A stretch of DNA of 64,000 nucleotides from the NCBI GenBank assembly GCA_016432325.1, contig CP066684.1, forward strand, positions 62,001-126,000, in the 5' to 3' direction. The translations under genes were made by a program, and so were the position numbers. Under the pieces are notes generated by a model. That model searched no databases, was not told where the DNA came from, and saw nothing but the letters and a program-made list of their open reading frames with translations. The DNA comes from Candidatus Aenigmatarchaeota archaeon. GTDB taxonomy: Archaea > Aenigmatarchaeota > Aenigmatarchaeia > PWEA01 > JACQIF01. Numbering within the stretch: position 1 is the stretch's first letter; the number at the start of each line of letters is the position of its first letter. Of the stretch, positions 7,212-14,984 are shown in pieces.

Positions 7212-7904
7212 ATGGTTCGTGTAAAAAGGATTTCAGCGCCGGCGACATTCCCGGTACCGCGCAAGACAGGAGGCAGGTTCGCCCCCACTCCCAGCGCAGG
7301 TCCCCATTCAAAGAGCGAGTGCGCTCCGCTCCTGACGGTAATAAGGGACGCACTGAAGCTGGCTTCGACTGCAAAGGAGGCCCGCGCAGCCATAGTCTTG
7401 GGCAAGGTCACTGTCAACGGCGCCGTGCGCAAAGATTACAGGTTTCCCGTCGGGATATTCGACGTGGTCGGAGTCGCAGGCGAACACTATCGCGCGCTCC
7501 CGACTGCCAGCGGACTGGCGTTCATGAAGACGCCGAAGAAGGACGCTGAACTAAAGCTGTACAGGGTTGAGAACAAGACCGTCGTGCGCGGAGGCCGCGT
7601 CCAGATGAACCTGAGCGACGGAACCAACATACTGGCCGATGCCGGCGCGTACGCGACAGGAGACACGCTGGCCCTCAAACCCGATTTAAAGGTTGCGGCC
7701 CACGTGAAACGGGCCAAAGGCGCCGTCTGCGTGCTCATCCGCGGCCGCAACATCGGCAAACTCGCCGTGATTGAGAGCGTCAACCTCGTCCGCGGGACAG
7801 GAGAGAACACGGCGAACCTCAGGCTCGGCGATTCGGTCATACAGGTTCCCGTGAACACGATATTCGTGGTCGGCGACAAGGAGCCGATAATCAAGATGGA
7901 GTAG
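7212..7904 (+). CDS. rps4e: Ribosomal protein eS4
   Basis: Archaeal/eukaryotic small-subunit protein eS4 (230 aa). It contains an N-terminal S4-like RNA binding region (APLLTVIRDALKLASTAKEARAAI), a central domain and a KOW-like C-terminal segment (RGRNIGKLAVIESVN). The N-terminus MVRVKRISAPATFPVPRK fits the family. It starts 10 nt after uL24, and the region GACGGTGAACAT provides a ribosome binding site. Confidence 0.94.
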   Translation: MVRVKRISAPATFPVPRKTGGRFAPTPSAGPHSKSECAPLLTVIRDALKLASTAKEARAAIVLGKVTVNGAVRKDYRFPVGIFDVVGVAGEHYRALPTASGLAFMKTPKKDAELKLYRVENKTVVRGGRVQMNLSDGTNILADAGAYATGDTLALKPDLKVAAHVKRAKGAVCVLIRGRNIGKLAVIESVNLVRGTGENTANLRLGDSVIQVPVNTIFVVGDKEPIIKME

Positions 7905-7911
7905 GGTTACG

Positions 7912-8478
7912 ATGCAGGAGACAAAGATGGAAAATGCGATGCGCGACATTCGAACGCGTAGCGTTCGAAGCGCTTCGAACCCGATGTTCGAAGGAGTGCG
8001 CGTGGAAAAGGTGACGCTCAATATAGGAGTCGGAGAAGGAGGAGACAAGCTCCAGAAGGGAGCGACTCTCCTGAACGCTCTCGCCGGCCAGACCGTTTAC
8101 ATGGCCAAGGCGCTGAAGCGAACGACCTTCGGCACGCCGCGGGGCAGGCCCATAGGCGCGAAGGTCACTCTCCGCGGAGCGAAGGCCGAGGAGTTCATAA
8201 AGCTCGCGTTGCGTTCAAAGGACAACAAGATCCCGGAGAAGGCGTTCGACAGCACGGGCAACCTCTCGTTCGGGGTCGCGGAGCACATAGACCTGCCGGG
8301 CGTGCGTTACGATCCCAAGATAGGAGTATTCGGCATGGACGTCTGCATCACGCTGGGAAGGCCCGGATACAGGGTGAAGAAGAAGGCCCGTCCGACGCGC
8401 GTGGGAAAGACGCACCTGTTGACGCGCGAGGACGCGATGGAGTTCATGCGCAAGAAGTTCGGGGCTGAACTCGTATGA
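7912..8478 (+). CDS. rpl5: Ribosomal protein uL5 with in-frame palindromic insertion
   Basis: Large-subunit protein uL5 (188 aa), which binds 5S rRNA and contacts the P-site tRNA. The family usually runs from NPMR-x-I directly into [13 protein letters not shown]. Here about 15 extra residues ([15 protein letters not shown]) separate MRDI from [16 protein letters not shown]. The extra codons coincide with two tandem hairpins at 7949-7993. The rest is normal ([18 protein letters not shown], then [14 protein letters not shown]). The stop overlaps uS14 (ATGA). The start could be ATG 7912 or the later ATG at 7927. Confidence 0.93.
   Translation: MQETKMENAMRDIRTRSVRSASNPMFEGVRVEKVTLNIGVGEGGDKLQKGATLLNALAGQTVYMAKALKRTTFGTPRGRPIGAKVTLRGAKAEEFIKLALRSKDNKIPEKAFDSTGNLSFGVAEHIDLPGVRYDPKIGVFGMDVCITLGRPGYRVKKKARPTRVGKTHLLTREDAMEFMRKKFGAELV
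7949..7993 (+). repeat. Two tandem hairpins inside uL5 coding sequence
   Basis: Hairpin A pairs TTCGAACGC (7949-7957) with GCGTTCGAA (7961-7969) around GTA. Hairpin B pairs CTTCGAAC (7973-7980) with GTTCGAAG (7986-7993) around a 5-nt loop. The region keeps the uL5 frame open and encodes the residues that look inserted relative to the family. Arms end in GAAC/GTTC next to the loop, as in intergenic members of the palindrome family. Confidence 0.75.
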
Positions 8479-8618
8479 CGGAGAAAATGAAGAACGTAAA
8501 GAATTGCAGGCGTTGCGGCAAGAGCAACGGAGGAATAATCACGCGATACGGCCTGCTGTACTGCAGGCAGTGCTTCCGCGAGGTCGCGGAACAGATAGGA
8601 TTCAGGAAGTATGATTAG
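8475..8618 (+). CDS. rps14: Ribosomal protein uS14, zinc-binding type
   Basis: Small-subunit protein uS14 (47 aa), the short zinc form. Four cysteines are present in two pairs: CRRCG near residues 11-14 and CRQC near residues 30-33, followed by [14 protein letters not shown], the family's typical end. ATG 8475 overlaps the uL5 stop by 4 nt. It is too small for many gene callers but fully supported by position and sequence. Confidence 0.95.
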   Translation: MTEKMKNVKNCRRCGKSNGGIITRYGLLYCRQCFREVAEQIGFRKYD

Positions 8619-8626
8619 GTGGGAAC

Positions 8627-9013
8627 ATGAGGCACGACACGCTCGCAGACGCGCTTTCGGCGATAAGAAACGCCGAGCACGTGGGGAAGAAGAGTTGCGT
8701 AGTCCCGGCTTCGGCCCTCGTCAAGAACGTGCTGGCGCTGATGCAGAAGCGCGGTTACGTCGGGGAGTACGAGTTCGTGGACGACGGCAAGAGCGGCTTC
8801 TTCCGCATAGCGCTCGCGGGCAAGATAAACGACTGCGGCGTCGTGAGGCCGCGCTTCTCTGTGGAGCGCAACAAGTACGTAAAGTGGGAGAAGAGATTCC
8901 TGCCGTCGGACGGCTTCGGCTGCCTGCTGGTTTCCACGTCCAAAGGGGTCATGGACAACGACGAAGCGAAGAAGGCGCGCACAGGAGGCGTGCTGGTAGG
9001 ATACATCTATTAG
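8627..9013 (+). CDS. rps8: Ribosomal protein uS8
   Basis: Small-subunit protein uS8 (128 aa), a key 16S rRNA assembly protein. The N-terminus DTLADALSAIRNAEHVGKKSCVV and the C-terminal segment ARTGGVLVGYIY are diagnostic. A central NDCGVVRPRFSVERNKYVKWEKRFLPS fits archaeal versions. It starts after TTAGGTGGGAAC, 8 nt after uS14. Confidence 0.95.
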   Translation: MRHDTLADALSAIRNAEHVGKKSCVVPASALVKNVLALMQKRGYVGEYEFVDDGKSGFFRIALAGKINDCGVVRPRFSVERNKYVKWEKRFLPSDGFGCLLVSTSKGVMDNDEAKKARTGGVLVGYIY

Positions 9014-9022
9014 GTGTTCGGC

Positions 9023-9544
9023 ATGGAAGCGACTATTGAAGTTCCAGAGGACGTCACAGCAGTGATGGAAGGCGCGAACGTGCGCGTCAAGGGACCGAAG
9101 GGCGAACTTTCCAGAAGTTTCAGGAGCCCCTTGGTCAGCGTGGCCCTTCACGACGGCGCGTTCAGGATAACGTCCCGCGACGAGCGACGCGCGACACGCG
9201 CGCTAGTCGGCACGTGGCGAGCGCACCTGCGCAACATGTTCACCGGCGTCACGGCCGGCTACGAGAAGAAGATGAAGATAATCCACGTCCACTTCCCGAT
9301 GAGCGTCAAGATAGAGGGCGCCCGCGTGGCGGTGCAGAACCTGTTGGGACAGAAGAGTCCCAGATACGCGCGCATAGAGACCGGTGTAGAGGCGAACATC
9401 GAAGGCGACGAAATATCGGTAAAAGGAACGAGCAAGGACGCCGTCGGACAGACCGTGAGCAACATAGAGACAGCCACGAAGCTGGCCAACAGGCGCGACC
9501 GCCGCAGGTTTTACGACGGCGTGTATCTCGTGAAGGCGAAGTAG
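9023..9544 (+). CDS. rpl6: Ribosomal protein uL6
   Basis: Large-subunit protein uL6 (173 aa), two related alpha/beta domains near the factor-binding site. Seen: KGPKGELSRSFRSPLVSV in the first domain, GTWRAHLRNMFTGVTAGYEKKMKII joining the two, and GTSKDAVGQTVSNIETATK with a C-terminal RRDRRRFYDGVYLV. I chose ATG 9023, preceded by AGGTG at 9012-9016 with good spacing, over GTG 9014, which overlaps that site. Confidence 0.95.
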   Translation: MEATIEVPEDVTAVMEGANVRVKGPKGELSRSFRSPLVSVALHDGAFRITSRDERRATRALVGTWRAHLRNMFTGVTAGYEKKMKIIHVHFPMSVKIEGARVAVQNLLGQKSPRYARIETGVEANIEGDEISVKGTSKDAVGQTVSNIETATKLANRRDRRRFYDGVYLVKAK

Positions 9545-9592
9545 TTCAAAAGTTTCCCGTGCGAAGCAAGGGAAGCCTGAAATGGTGAGGAT

Positions 9593-9970
9593 ATGTCAGA
9601 AAAGTTCAAAAGGCAGATGTGGTGGCTGAAGAAGCTCGGCAAGAGCTGGAGACGGCCGCGAGGCAAGCAGAACAAGCTGCGCCAGGAGATGAAAGGCAAG
9701 GGCAGGCTGCCCACAGTGGGTTACGGAAGCCCTGCGGCAGAGCGCGGCAAGCACCCCTCTGGGATGTACGAATTCATGGTGTTCAACGTCGCCGATGTCG
9801 CGCGTGCAGACGCGAAACATGCGATTCGCATCGCGGGCTCTGTCGGAACGAGGAAAAGGCTGGACATCATGAAGGCATGCAAAACGAAAGGGCTGACTGT
9901 CCTGAATCCGGGTAAAAAGACGATTGAAATGATGAACCAGAAAGCAGACAAGAAGGAGGCAAAGACGTGA
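9593..9970 (+). CDS. rpl32e: Ribosomal protein eL32
   Basis: Archaeal/eukaryotic large-subunit protein eL32 (125 aa). The signature KRQMWWLKKLGKSWRRPRGKQNKLR, followed by GYGSPAAERGKHPSGM, identifies it. The C-terminal part has the expected alternating helices and strands. A weak TTCCC/GGGAA inverted repeat lies in the 48-nt gap after uL6. The binding site is AATGGTGAGG. Its stop overlaps the next small gene. Confidence 0.93.
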   Translation: MSEKFKRQMWWLKKLGKSWRRPRGKQNKLRQEMKGKGRLPTVGYGSPAAERGKHPSGMYEFMVFNVADVARADAKHAIRIAGSVGTRKRLDIMKACKTKGLTVLNPGKKTIEMMNQKADKKEAKT

Positions 9971-10152
9971 TCATACACAGGAGCGAAAATGCGTGCCCGA
10001 TATGCGGCATAGTGGGACAGCCGATCGTCCTGAACGAGGGTTCAAAGGCGCATAAGGCCCACAACTGCCGCACCTGCGGGACCGTGTTCAACGCCTTCGG
10101 CGTGATACTTTCGCCGCACGAACACGCGGCGGATGAGATGGAGCTAAACTAG
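9967..10152 (+). CDS. Small zinc-ribbon protein, unknown function
   Basis: A 61-residue protein in the ribosomal operon, starting at GTG 9967, which overlaps the eL32 stop (GTGA). Two cysteine pairs, CPIC near residues 10-13 and CRTC near residues 34-37, plus several histidines suggest a treble-clef or zinc-ribbon fold. Position between eL32 and eL19 is not occupied in the standard order. It is not eL40 or eL37 by sequence. Function not recognised; a ribosome-associated role is a guess from context. Confidence 0.65.
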   Translation: MIIHRSENACPICGIVGQPIVLNEGSKAHKAHNCRTCGTVFNAFGVILSPHEHAADEMELN

Positions 10153-10161
10153 GGTGTACGT

Positions 10162-10196
10162 ATGAACCAAATGAAACCACCGTTTCAAAAGTTCAT
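10162..10196 (+). repeat. Nested hairpin before eL19
   Basis: Inner arms TGAAAC (10172-10177) and GTTTCA (10182-10187) enclose CACC. Outer arms ATGAAC (10162-10167) and GTTCAT (10191-10196) close around them. The element lies directly upstream of the AGGTGA binding site for eL19 and belongs to the GAAAC/GTTTC palindrome family. Confidence 0.7.
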
Positions 10197-10214
10197 GCAG
10201 TGCAGGTGAAGAAC

Positions 10215-10685
10215 ATGAACCTGAAAAACCAGCGAAGGATGGCGGCAACGGTCTTGGACTGCGGCAACGACAAGGTATGGATGGACCCAGCGCATGAGGC
10301 CGACATAGCCCAGGCCATAACGCGCGCCGACGTGCGCCGGCTCCTGCTGAAGGGGTACATAAAGAGGGCGAAGGTCAACCTTCAGTCCCGCGGCCGCGCG
10401 CGCGTGCTGCGCCAGAAGAAGCTCAAGGGCCGCAGGAGCGGACCTGGCAGCAGGAAAGGCTCGGCTCTCGCAGGCATGACCAAGAAGCGCCGCTGGATAG
10501 GAACGATACGGCCGCTCAGAGTGCGTCTCCGCGAACTGCGAGACATAGGGGCCCTGAAGGAAGGTTCGTATCGCCACCTCTACCGCATGGCCAAGGCAGG
10601 CGCGTTCCGTTCAAAGTCGCACTTGAACCTGTACATAAAGGAGAAAGGTCTCATGAACGAGACGCCGAGCAAGAAGGTGAAGTAA
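10215..10685 (+). CDS. rpl19e: Ribosomal protein eL19
   Basis: Archaeal/eukaryotic large-subunit protein eL19 (156 aa), a largely helical RNA binder. The N-terminus MNLKNQRRMAATVLDCGNDKVWMDP and the basic SRGRARVLRQKKLKGRRSGPGSRKG are strong matches. I chose ATG 10215, preceded by AGGTGAA; an in-frame GTG at 10200 would add five residues not expected in the family. Confidence 0.95.
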   Translation: MNLKNQRRMAATVLDCGNDKVWMDPAHEADIAQAITRADVRRLLLKGYIKRAKVNLQSRGRARVLRQKKLKGRRSGPGSRKGSALAGMTKKRRWIGTIRPLRVRLRELRDIGALKEGSYRHLYRMAKAGAFRSKSHLNLYIKEKGLMNETPSKKVK

Positions 10686-10689
10686 CGAT

Positions 10690-11172
10690 ATGGCAAGGTC
10701 AGCGATCCACATAGTTCAGCACAGGCGAAGAAGGGAACAGAAGACGGACTACCAGCTGCGCCTCTCCCTGCTGAGAAGCGGGATGCCCCGCGTTGTCGTG
10801 CGAAAGAGCAACCTGTACGTGCGCGGGCAGATAATAAACTACGAAACCGCGGGAGACCGCGTTGTGGCGCAGGCCGACAGTGCAGAGCTGAAGGCGATGG
10901 GATGGAAGCACAGCTGCGCGAACGTGGCGGCTTCGTATCTCACGGGCCTCCTTCTCGGCAAGAGAGCCGGCGTGAAGGACGCGATCTTCGACATCGGCCT
11001 GCAGAGAAGCACCAAAGGGAACGTGCTCTACGCGTTCCTCAAAGGCGTCGTCGACGCCGGCGTTGCGGTGCCCCACAATCCTGAAATCATGCCCCCGGCA
11101 GACAGGCTGAACGGCAAACACATCAAGGCAGAGGCCGAGTTCGAGACTGTAAAGAAAAAAATATTGGGTTGA
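10690..11172 (+). CDS. rpl18: Ribosomal protein uL18
   Basis: Large-subunit protein uL18 (160 aa), the main 5S rRNA-binding protein. Seen: HRRRREQKTDYQLRLSLLRSGMPRVVVRKSN at the N-terminus, GWKHSCANVAASYLTGLLLGKRA and the HNPEIMPPADRLNGKHI segment typical of archaeal/eukaryotic uL18. The gene begins 4 nt after eL19. Confidence 0.95.
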   Translation: MARSAIHIVQHRRRREQKTDYQLRLSLLRSGMPRVVVRKSNLYVRGQIINYETAGDRVVAQADSAELKAMGWKHSCANVAASYLTGLLLGKRAGVKDAIFDIGLQRSTKGNVLYAFLKGVVDAGVAVPHNPEIMPPADRLNGKHIKAEAEFETVKKKILG

Positions 11173-11176
11173 TGTT

Positions 11177-12001
11177 ATGGCAAACGAAGATGCAAAGAGC
11201 GTTGTGATTCCGGCAGACATTGAGGAGATAGTCGCAGCTCCAGAAGATGCCGCCAAGCCCGAGGCTGTCGAGAAGGTCGAACAAGAAGTGTCTCTCGCCG
11301 CGCAACGAGGGCTGCAGGACTGGGTGCCGAAGACCGAGCTGGGCAGGAAGGTCATGAAAGGAGAAGTCACGAGCATAAATTACATCTTCCAGAAGGGCTG
11401 GACGATATTGGAGGCCGAGATAGTGGACTTCCTTCTTCCCAACATAGAGAACGATATCATACTCATCGGAGGCAGCACAGGCAAGGGAGGAGGCATCCGA
11501 AGAATCCCAGGTCGTCGCACAGCGCGCATGCACAAGAGCGGCCGCCGCTTCAAGACGTCCTGCATGGCCGTCGTCGGCAACAGGGACGGTTACGTCGGCA
11601 TAGGAATGGGCAAGGCCGTCGATTTCAGGCTCGCCGCGGCAAAAGCGGCCAAGGATGCAAAGCTCTCCATAATGCCCGTCCAGAGGGGTTGCGGTTCGTG
11701 GGAGTGCGGTTGCCGCACGCTGCACACGATTCCCGCAACGGTTGACGGCAAGAGCGGCAGCGTGCGCGTCAAGCTGATGCCCGCGCCCAAAGGCGTCGGC
11801 CTTACCGTCAGCGACGAGGCCAAGAAGGTGCTAGGGTTGGCGGGCCTGAAGGATGTGTGGATAAAGTCCCGCGGCCAGACGCAGTCACGCGTCAACCACA
11901 TGCACGCGGTGTTCAACGCTCTCCAGAATCTCAACACCAAGAAGTTCTCCGACGTCGCGAGAGAGAAGTGCGCCATAAAGGCAGGAGCGGCCCTTGGGTG
12001 A
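11177..12001 (+). CDS. rps5: Ribosomal protein uS5 with N-terminal extension
   Basis: Small-subunit protein uS5 (274 aa), involved in decoding accuracy. The first 45 residues are an acidic, Ala/Glu/Val-rich extension not usual in the family. The dsRBD-like domain (RRFKTSCMAVVGNRDGYVGIGMGKA) and the S5 C-terminal domain with VWIKSRGQTQSRVNHMHAVFNAL follow. Family members in archaea are mostly 210-240 aa. Its stop overlaps the start region of uL30. Confidence 0.94.
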   Translation: MANEDAKSVVIPADIEEIVAAPEDAAKPEAVEKVEQEVSLAAQRGLQDWVPKTELGRKVMKGEVTSINYIFQKGWTILEAEIVDFLLPNIENDIILIGGSTGKGGGIRRIPGRRTARMHKSGRRFKTSCMAVVGNRDGYVGIGMGKAVDFRLAAAKAAKDAKLSIMPVQRGCGSWECGCRTLHTIPATVDGKSGSVRVKLMPAPKGVGLTVSDEAKKVLGLAGLKDVWIKSRGQTQSRVNHMHAVFNALQNLNTKKFSDVAREKCAIKAGAALG

Positions 12002-12381
12002 TGACGATGATGATTGCTGTGGTAAGGATACGGGGGAGCGTCGGTACGCGCACAGACGTTGAGGACGCTCTCATACAGATGGGCCTCAAGGAACAGCACT
12101 CGTGCGTCGTGGTACCTCAGATACCGTCGTATCTGGGAGTGCTGCGCAAGGTAAAGGATTACGTCACTTGGGGAGTCGTGGGCGAGGACGTCGCGAAGAA
12201 GCTCCTCGTCGCCAAGAAACTCAAACATTCGGACGATAAAACGAATCCGTACAAAGGGCTGGTGTTCCACCTGGCTCCTCCGAGGAAGGGTTTCAAGAAT
12301 TCGATAAAGACCCCCTATCCGCGGGGCGAACTCGGGGACAGGAAGAACACGATCGGAGAGCTCATAGAGAGGATGATTTAG
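12001..12381 (+). CDS. rpl30: Ribosomal protein uL30
   Basis: Large-subunit protein uL30 of the long archaeal type (up to 126 aa). The core is IAVVRIRGSVGTRTDVEDALIQMGLKEQHSC, then the C-terminal extension with FHLAPPRKGFKNSIKTPYPRGELG, as in eukaryotic RPL7 relatives. Several starts are possible: ATG 12001 (overlapping the uS5 stop), 12007 or 12010. With GGGTGATG as the binding site, 12007 or 12010 may be preferred. Confidence 0.93.
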   Translation: MTMMIAVVRIRGSVGTRTDVEDALIQMGLKEQHSCVVVPQIPSYLGVLRKVKDYVTWGVVGEDVAKKLLVAKKLKHSDDKTNPYKGLVFHLAPPRKGFKNSIKTPYPRGELGDRKNTIGELIERMI

Positions 12382-12382
12382 C

Positions 12383-12787
12383 ATGGTTGTTCGCAGAGAG
12401 CGTGCTGTTCGAAAGAAAAGAGGCAGCAAGTGGCACGGCTGGGGAGGCAAGAAGAAGCACCGCGGTGCAGGCTCGCGCGGAGGCCACGGTTTCGCCGGCT
12501 CGATCAGCCACAATCTAATATGGGCCAGCCGCGTTGCGCCGGACCGCATGGGCAAACACGGCTTCTCCAGGCCGCAGAAGGTTCTGACATTCTCCAGAGC
12601 CGCGAACGTGGGAGACATTGAACGCCTCGCAAAAGGCTCGAAGGACGTCGACCTCAACGCGCTCGGCTTCGGAAAGCTCCTGTCAAAAGGTTTCATCACA
12701 AAACCCGTCAAGGTCACTGTCAAGGCCTGCTCTCCGGGAGCCAAGGAGAAGATTGAGAAGGCAGGCGGCTCTGTTATAACGGGCTGA
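12383..12787 (+). CDS. rpl15: Ribosomal protein uL15
   Basis: Large-subunit protein uL15 (134 aa). The Gly/His/Lys-rich N-terminus (KRGSKWHGWGGKKKHRGAGSRGGHG) and the C-terminal sandwich (GFGKLLSKGFITKPVKVTVKACSPGAKEKIEKAGG) are family hallmarks. It begins 1 nt after uL30 and precedes secY, the universal order. Confidence 0.95.
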   Translation: MVVRRERAVRKKRGSKWHGWGGKKKHRGAGSRGGHGFAGSISHNLIWASRVAPDRMGKHGFSRPQKVLTFSRAANVGDIERLAKGSKDVDLNALGFGKLLSKGFITKPVKVTVKACSPGAKEKIEKAGGSVITG

Positions 12788-12792
12788 GTTTG

Positions 12793-14313
12793 ATGGCAGC
12801 ATATACAACCGCCCAGAACGCCAATGAGGGACCGGTAAACGTCCCACCGCAAACCGTTCAGCCGTCAGCGCAGTCTCCTGTTACACTTTCTCTCCGCGAC
12901 GTATACGTCAAGTTCATCAACTGGCTGCCCGGACTGGACAAGCCGAGGGAAAAGTTGCTGTTCAAGACGAAGCTCATATGGACCGCGGCCATGCTGCTGT
13001 CGTTCTACGTGATGAGCGAAATCCGCGTCTGGGGTTCCGGCGACCCCGCGGGCAACCTTGCCCTCGCAGAGACGGTCCTCGGTTCGCAGATAGGAACTCT
13101 CATGACACTCGGCATCGGGCCCATTGTTACGGCGTCCATAATACTACAGTTGATATCGGGCAGCGGCATGATACGCATAGACACGTCGACCCATCAGGGC
13201 CGCGCCGTTTACCAGGGAACGCAGAAGGTTCTGGCCATCGGCTTCGCGTTCTTCGAGGCGATCGCCTTCGTGATGTTCGGGGCTGTCCCCCCTGCCTCTG
13301 CGGGTCTCGGGCTCGCCGCGGCCGTGATGTTCCAGATAGCTCTCGGAGGACTCATAGTGATACTGATGGACGAGGTCGTCTCCAAGTGGGGCATCGGTTC
13401 TGGCATATCCCTCTTCATCGCCGCAGGAGTCGGCCGCGAGATATTCATACGCGCCTTCAACTTCGTCGGCCAGGGAGGGGTCATAAGGCCCGTCGGAAAC
13501 ATTCCCGTTGCCGTCAGCAGCTTCATGTCAGGGGCTCCGGGCAACGCCTTCATAGCGCTAGTGCCGATAGCCATCACGATTGTCGTGTTCTTCATAGTCG
13601 TCTACGCCCAAGCAATGAAAGTGGAGATACCGATGACGATAAACGCCCTGTTCGGCAAGCGCGTGGCGCCGGGATGGCGCGGCCTCAGTCACAGGTATCC
13701 GCTCAAGCTTCTCTACACTTCGAACATCCCCGTCATACTGATGTCCGCGCTTCTCGCCAACTTCCAGCTGTGGGCGACGCTTCTACAGTCCCGCGGATCG
13801 CCGATTCTCGGTACGGTCGGAGCCAGCGGGATCGCTGAAACAGGACTCATCTCGTGGATATCGCCGCCGACCCAAGTGCCTTTCTCCGAGATAATGATAG
13901 CCGCTCTGGATCCGTCGGTTTCGGTCAACCCCGACGCGTGGAGGTGGATTACGTACGCCATCTTCCTCACGGCCGGCTCCATAATATTCGCGTTCTTCTG
14001 GGTCAACACGGCAGGTCTCGATTCCAAGACGATGGCGCAGAAGATGCATAACGCGGGCTTCGGCGTGCCGGGCTTCCGCAGCGACGTTCGCGTCGTGGAA
14101 CGCGTGCTGGACCGCTACATACCGGCGCTGACCATACTCTCGGGCGCTTTCATAGGGCTCCTCGCGTCATTCGCGGACTTCGCCGGCGTGCTGGGCAGCG
14201 GCACCGGAATCCTGCTCGCAGTCATGATAATATACAACCTCTACGAACAGATAGCCCAGCAGCACGTGGAAGAGATGCATCCGATAATGCGCAAGTTCAT
14301 GGGTGGTACGTGA
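12793..14313 (+). CDS. secY: Preprotein translocase subunit SecY
   Basis: Central channel of the Sec translocon (506 aa) in the cytoplasmic membrane. About ten membrane segments are seen, starting after a Pro/Gln-rich 30-residue cytoplasmic tail. Motifs include the plug/TM2 area (GSQIGTLMTLGIGPIVTASIILQLISGSGMI), DEVVSKWGIGSGISLFIAAGVG, and the late loop QLQATLLQ-like FQLWATLLQSRG. ATG 12793 is chosen over TTG 12790. The stop overlaps the following insertase gene, which suggests coupled membrane-protein biogenesis. Confidence 0.96.
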   Translation: MAAYTTAQNANEGPVNVPPQTVQPSAQSPVTLSLRDVYVKFINWLPGLDKPREKLLFKTKLIWTAAMLLSFYVMSEIRVWGSGDPAGNLALAETVLGSQIGTLMTLGIGPIVTASIILQLISGSGMIRIDTSTHQGRAVYQGTQKVLAIGFAFFEAIAFVMFGAVPPASAGLGLAAAVMFQIALGGLIVILMDEVVSKWGIGSGISLFIAAGVGREIFIRAFNFVGQGGVIRPVGNIPVAVSSFMSGAPGNAFIALVPIAITIVVFFIVVYAQAMKVEIPMTINALFGKRVAPGWRGLSHRYPLKLLYTSNIPVILMSALLANFQLWATLLQSRGSPILGTVGASGIAETGLISWISPPTQVPFSEIMIAALDPSVSVNPDAWRWITYAIFLTAGSIIFAFFWVNTAGLDSKTMAQKMHNAGFGVPGFRSDVRVVERVLDRYIPALTILSGAFIGLLASFADFAGVLGSGTGILLAVMIIYNLYEQIAQQHVEEMHPIMRKFMGGT

Positions 14314-14984
14314 TGGAGTTCCTTGTGACGCATGCGGCGCTGTCCATAGCAGTTGTGGCACTGGTCACGTCATTCGCGATAACCCTGATTTACAAGTACA
14401 CGATGGACCAGAACAAGGCGAAAAATATCCGTCTCGAACTGGAGGAGCTCAAGAAGAAGGCGGTGGACGCACAGAAGGAGAACAACCAGAAGGACTCGAA
14501 GAAGTATCAGGACAGGATGATGGAGATTTCCCACGACCAGATGCGCATGAGCATGAAGCCCATGATGGTAACATTCGTTATCGTGATACCCGTCTTCGTT
14601 TGGCTGCTGCCCCTGCTCTATGCGGTGCCGTCCGTGACGCTCACCGAAGGCTCCGGAACGCTCGTTTATCAAGGAGTCGATATTCCTGTTACGCTGACAA
14701 CCAACAGCGATCCTGTTTTGACCATCGGAGCCGTTCCTGTGAACGGCGAGACATACGGCAAGGAGGTGAAGTTTCCCAACACCGTAGTCGTCAATGAAGG
14801 AGGGTATATGTTCCAGCCCGTGTTGTACAACAAGGAGACCTCGCGGCTCGAGGCTAAGCGCATTGTTGTAACGCTTCCCGTACCTCTGCCGTTCTTCGGT
14901 TCTGAGTTGGGCTGGATAGGATGGTACGTATTCTGCTCGTTACCGCTCGGCATTCTCACAAGGAAGCTGATGGGCGTCGTATGA
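14313..14984 (+). CDS. DUF106/EMC3-family membrane insertase (Oxa1 superfamily)
   Basis: Membrane protein (223 aa) of the archaeal DUF106 group, related to YidC/Oxa1, Get1 and EMC3, which insert membrane proteins. A first membrane segment (ALSIAVVALVTSFAITLIYKY) is followed by a charged coiled coil (ELEELKKKAVDAQKENNQKD), the methionine-rich QDRMMEISHDQMRMSMKPMM, a second span (MVTFVIVIPVFVWLLPLLY), an extracytoplasmic beta-rich domain and a final hydrophobic segment. The location next to secY is conserved in archaea. The extracytoplasmic part looks longer than usual. Confidence 0.9.
   Translation: MEFLVTHAALSIAVVALVTSFAITLIYKYTMDQNKAKNIRLELEELKKKAVDAQKENNQKDSKKYQDRMMEISHDQMRMSMKPMMVTFVIVIPVFVWLLPLLYAVPSVTLTEGSGTLVYQGVDIPVTLTTNSDPVLTIGAVPVNGETYGKEVKFPNTVVVNEGGYMFQPVLYNKETSRLEAKRIVVTLPVPLPFFGSELGWIGWYVFCSLPLGILTRKLMGVV

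Noticed and set aside
9541-9590. TTCCC/GGGAA inverted repeat before eL32
   Set aside because: Arms are only 5 nt with a 10-nt loop; too weak to include in the palindrome family.
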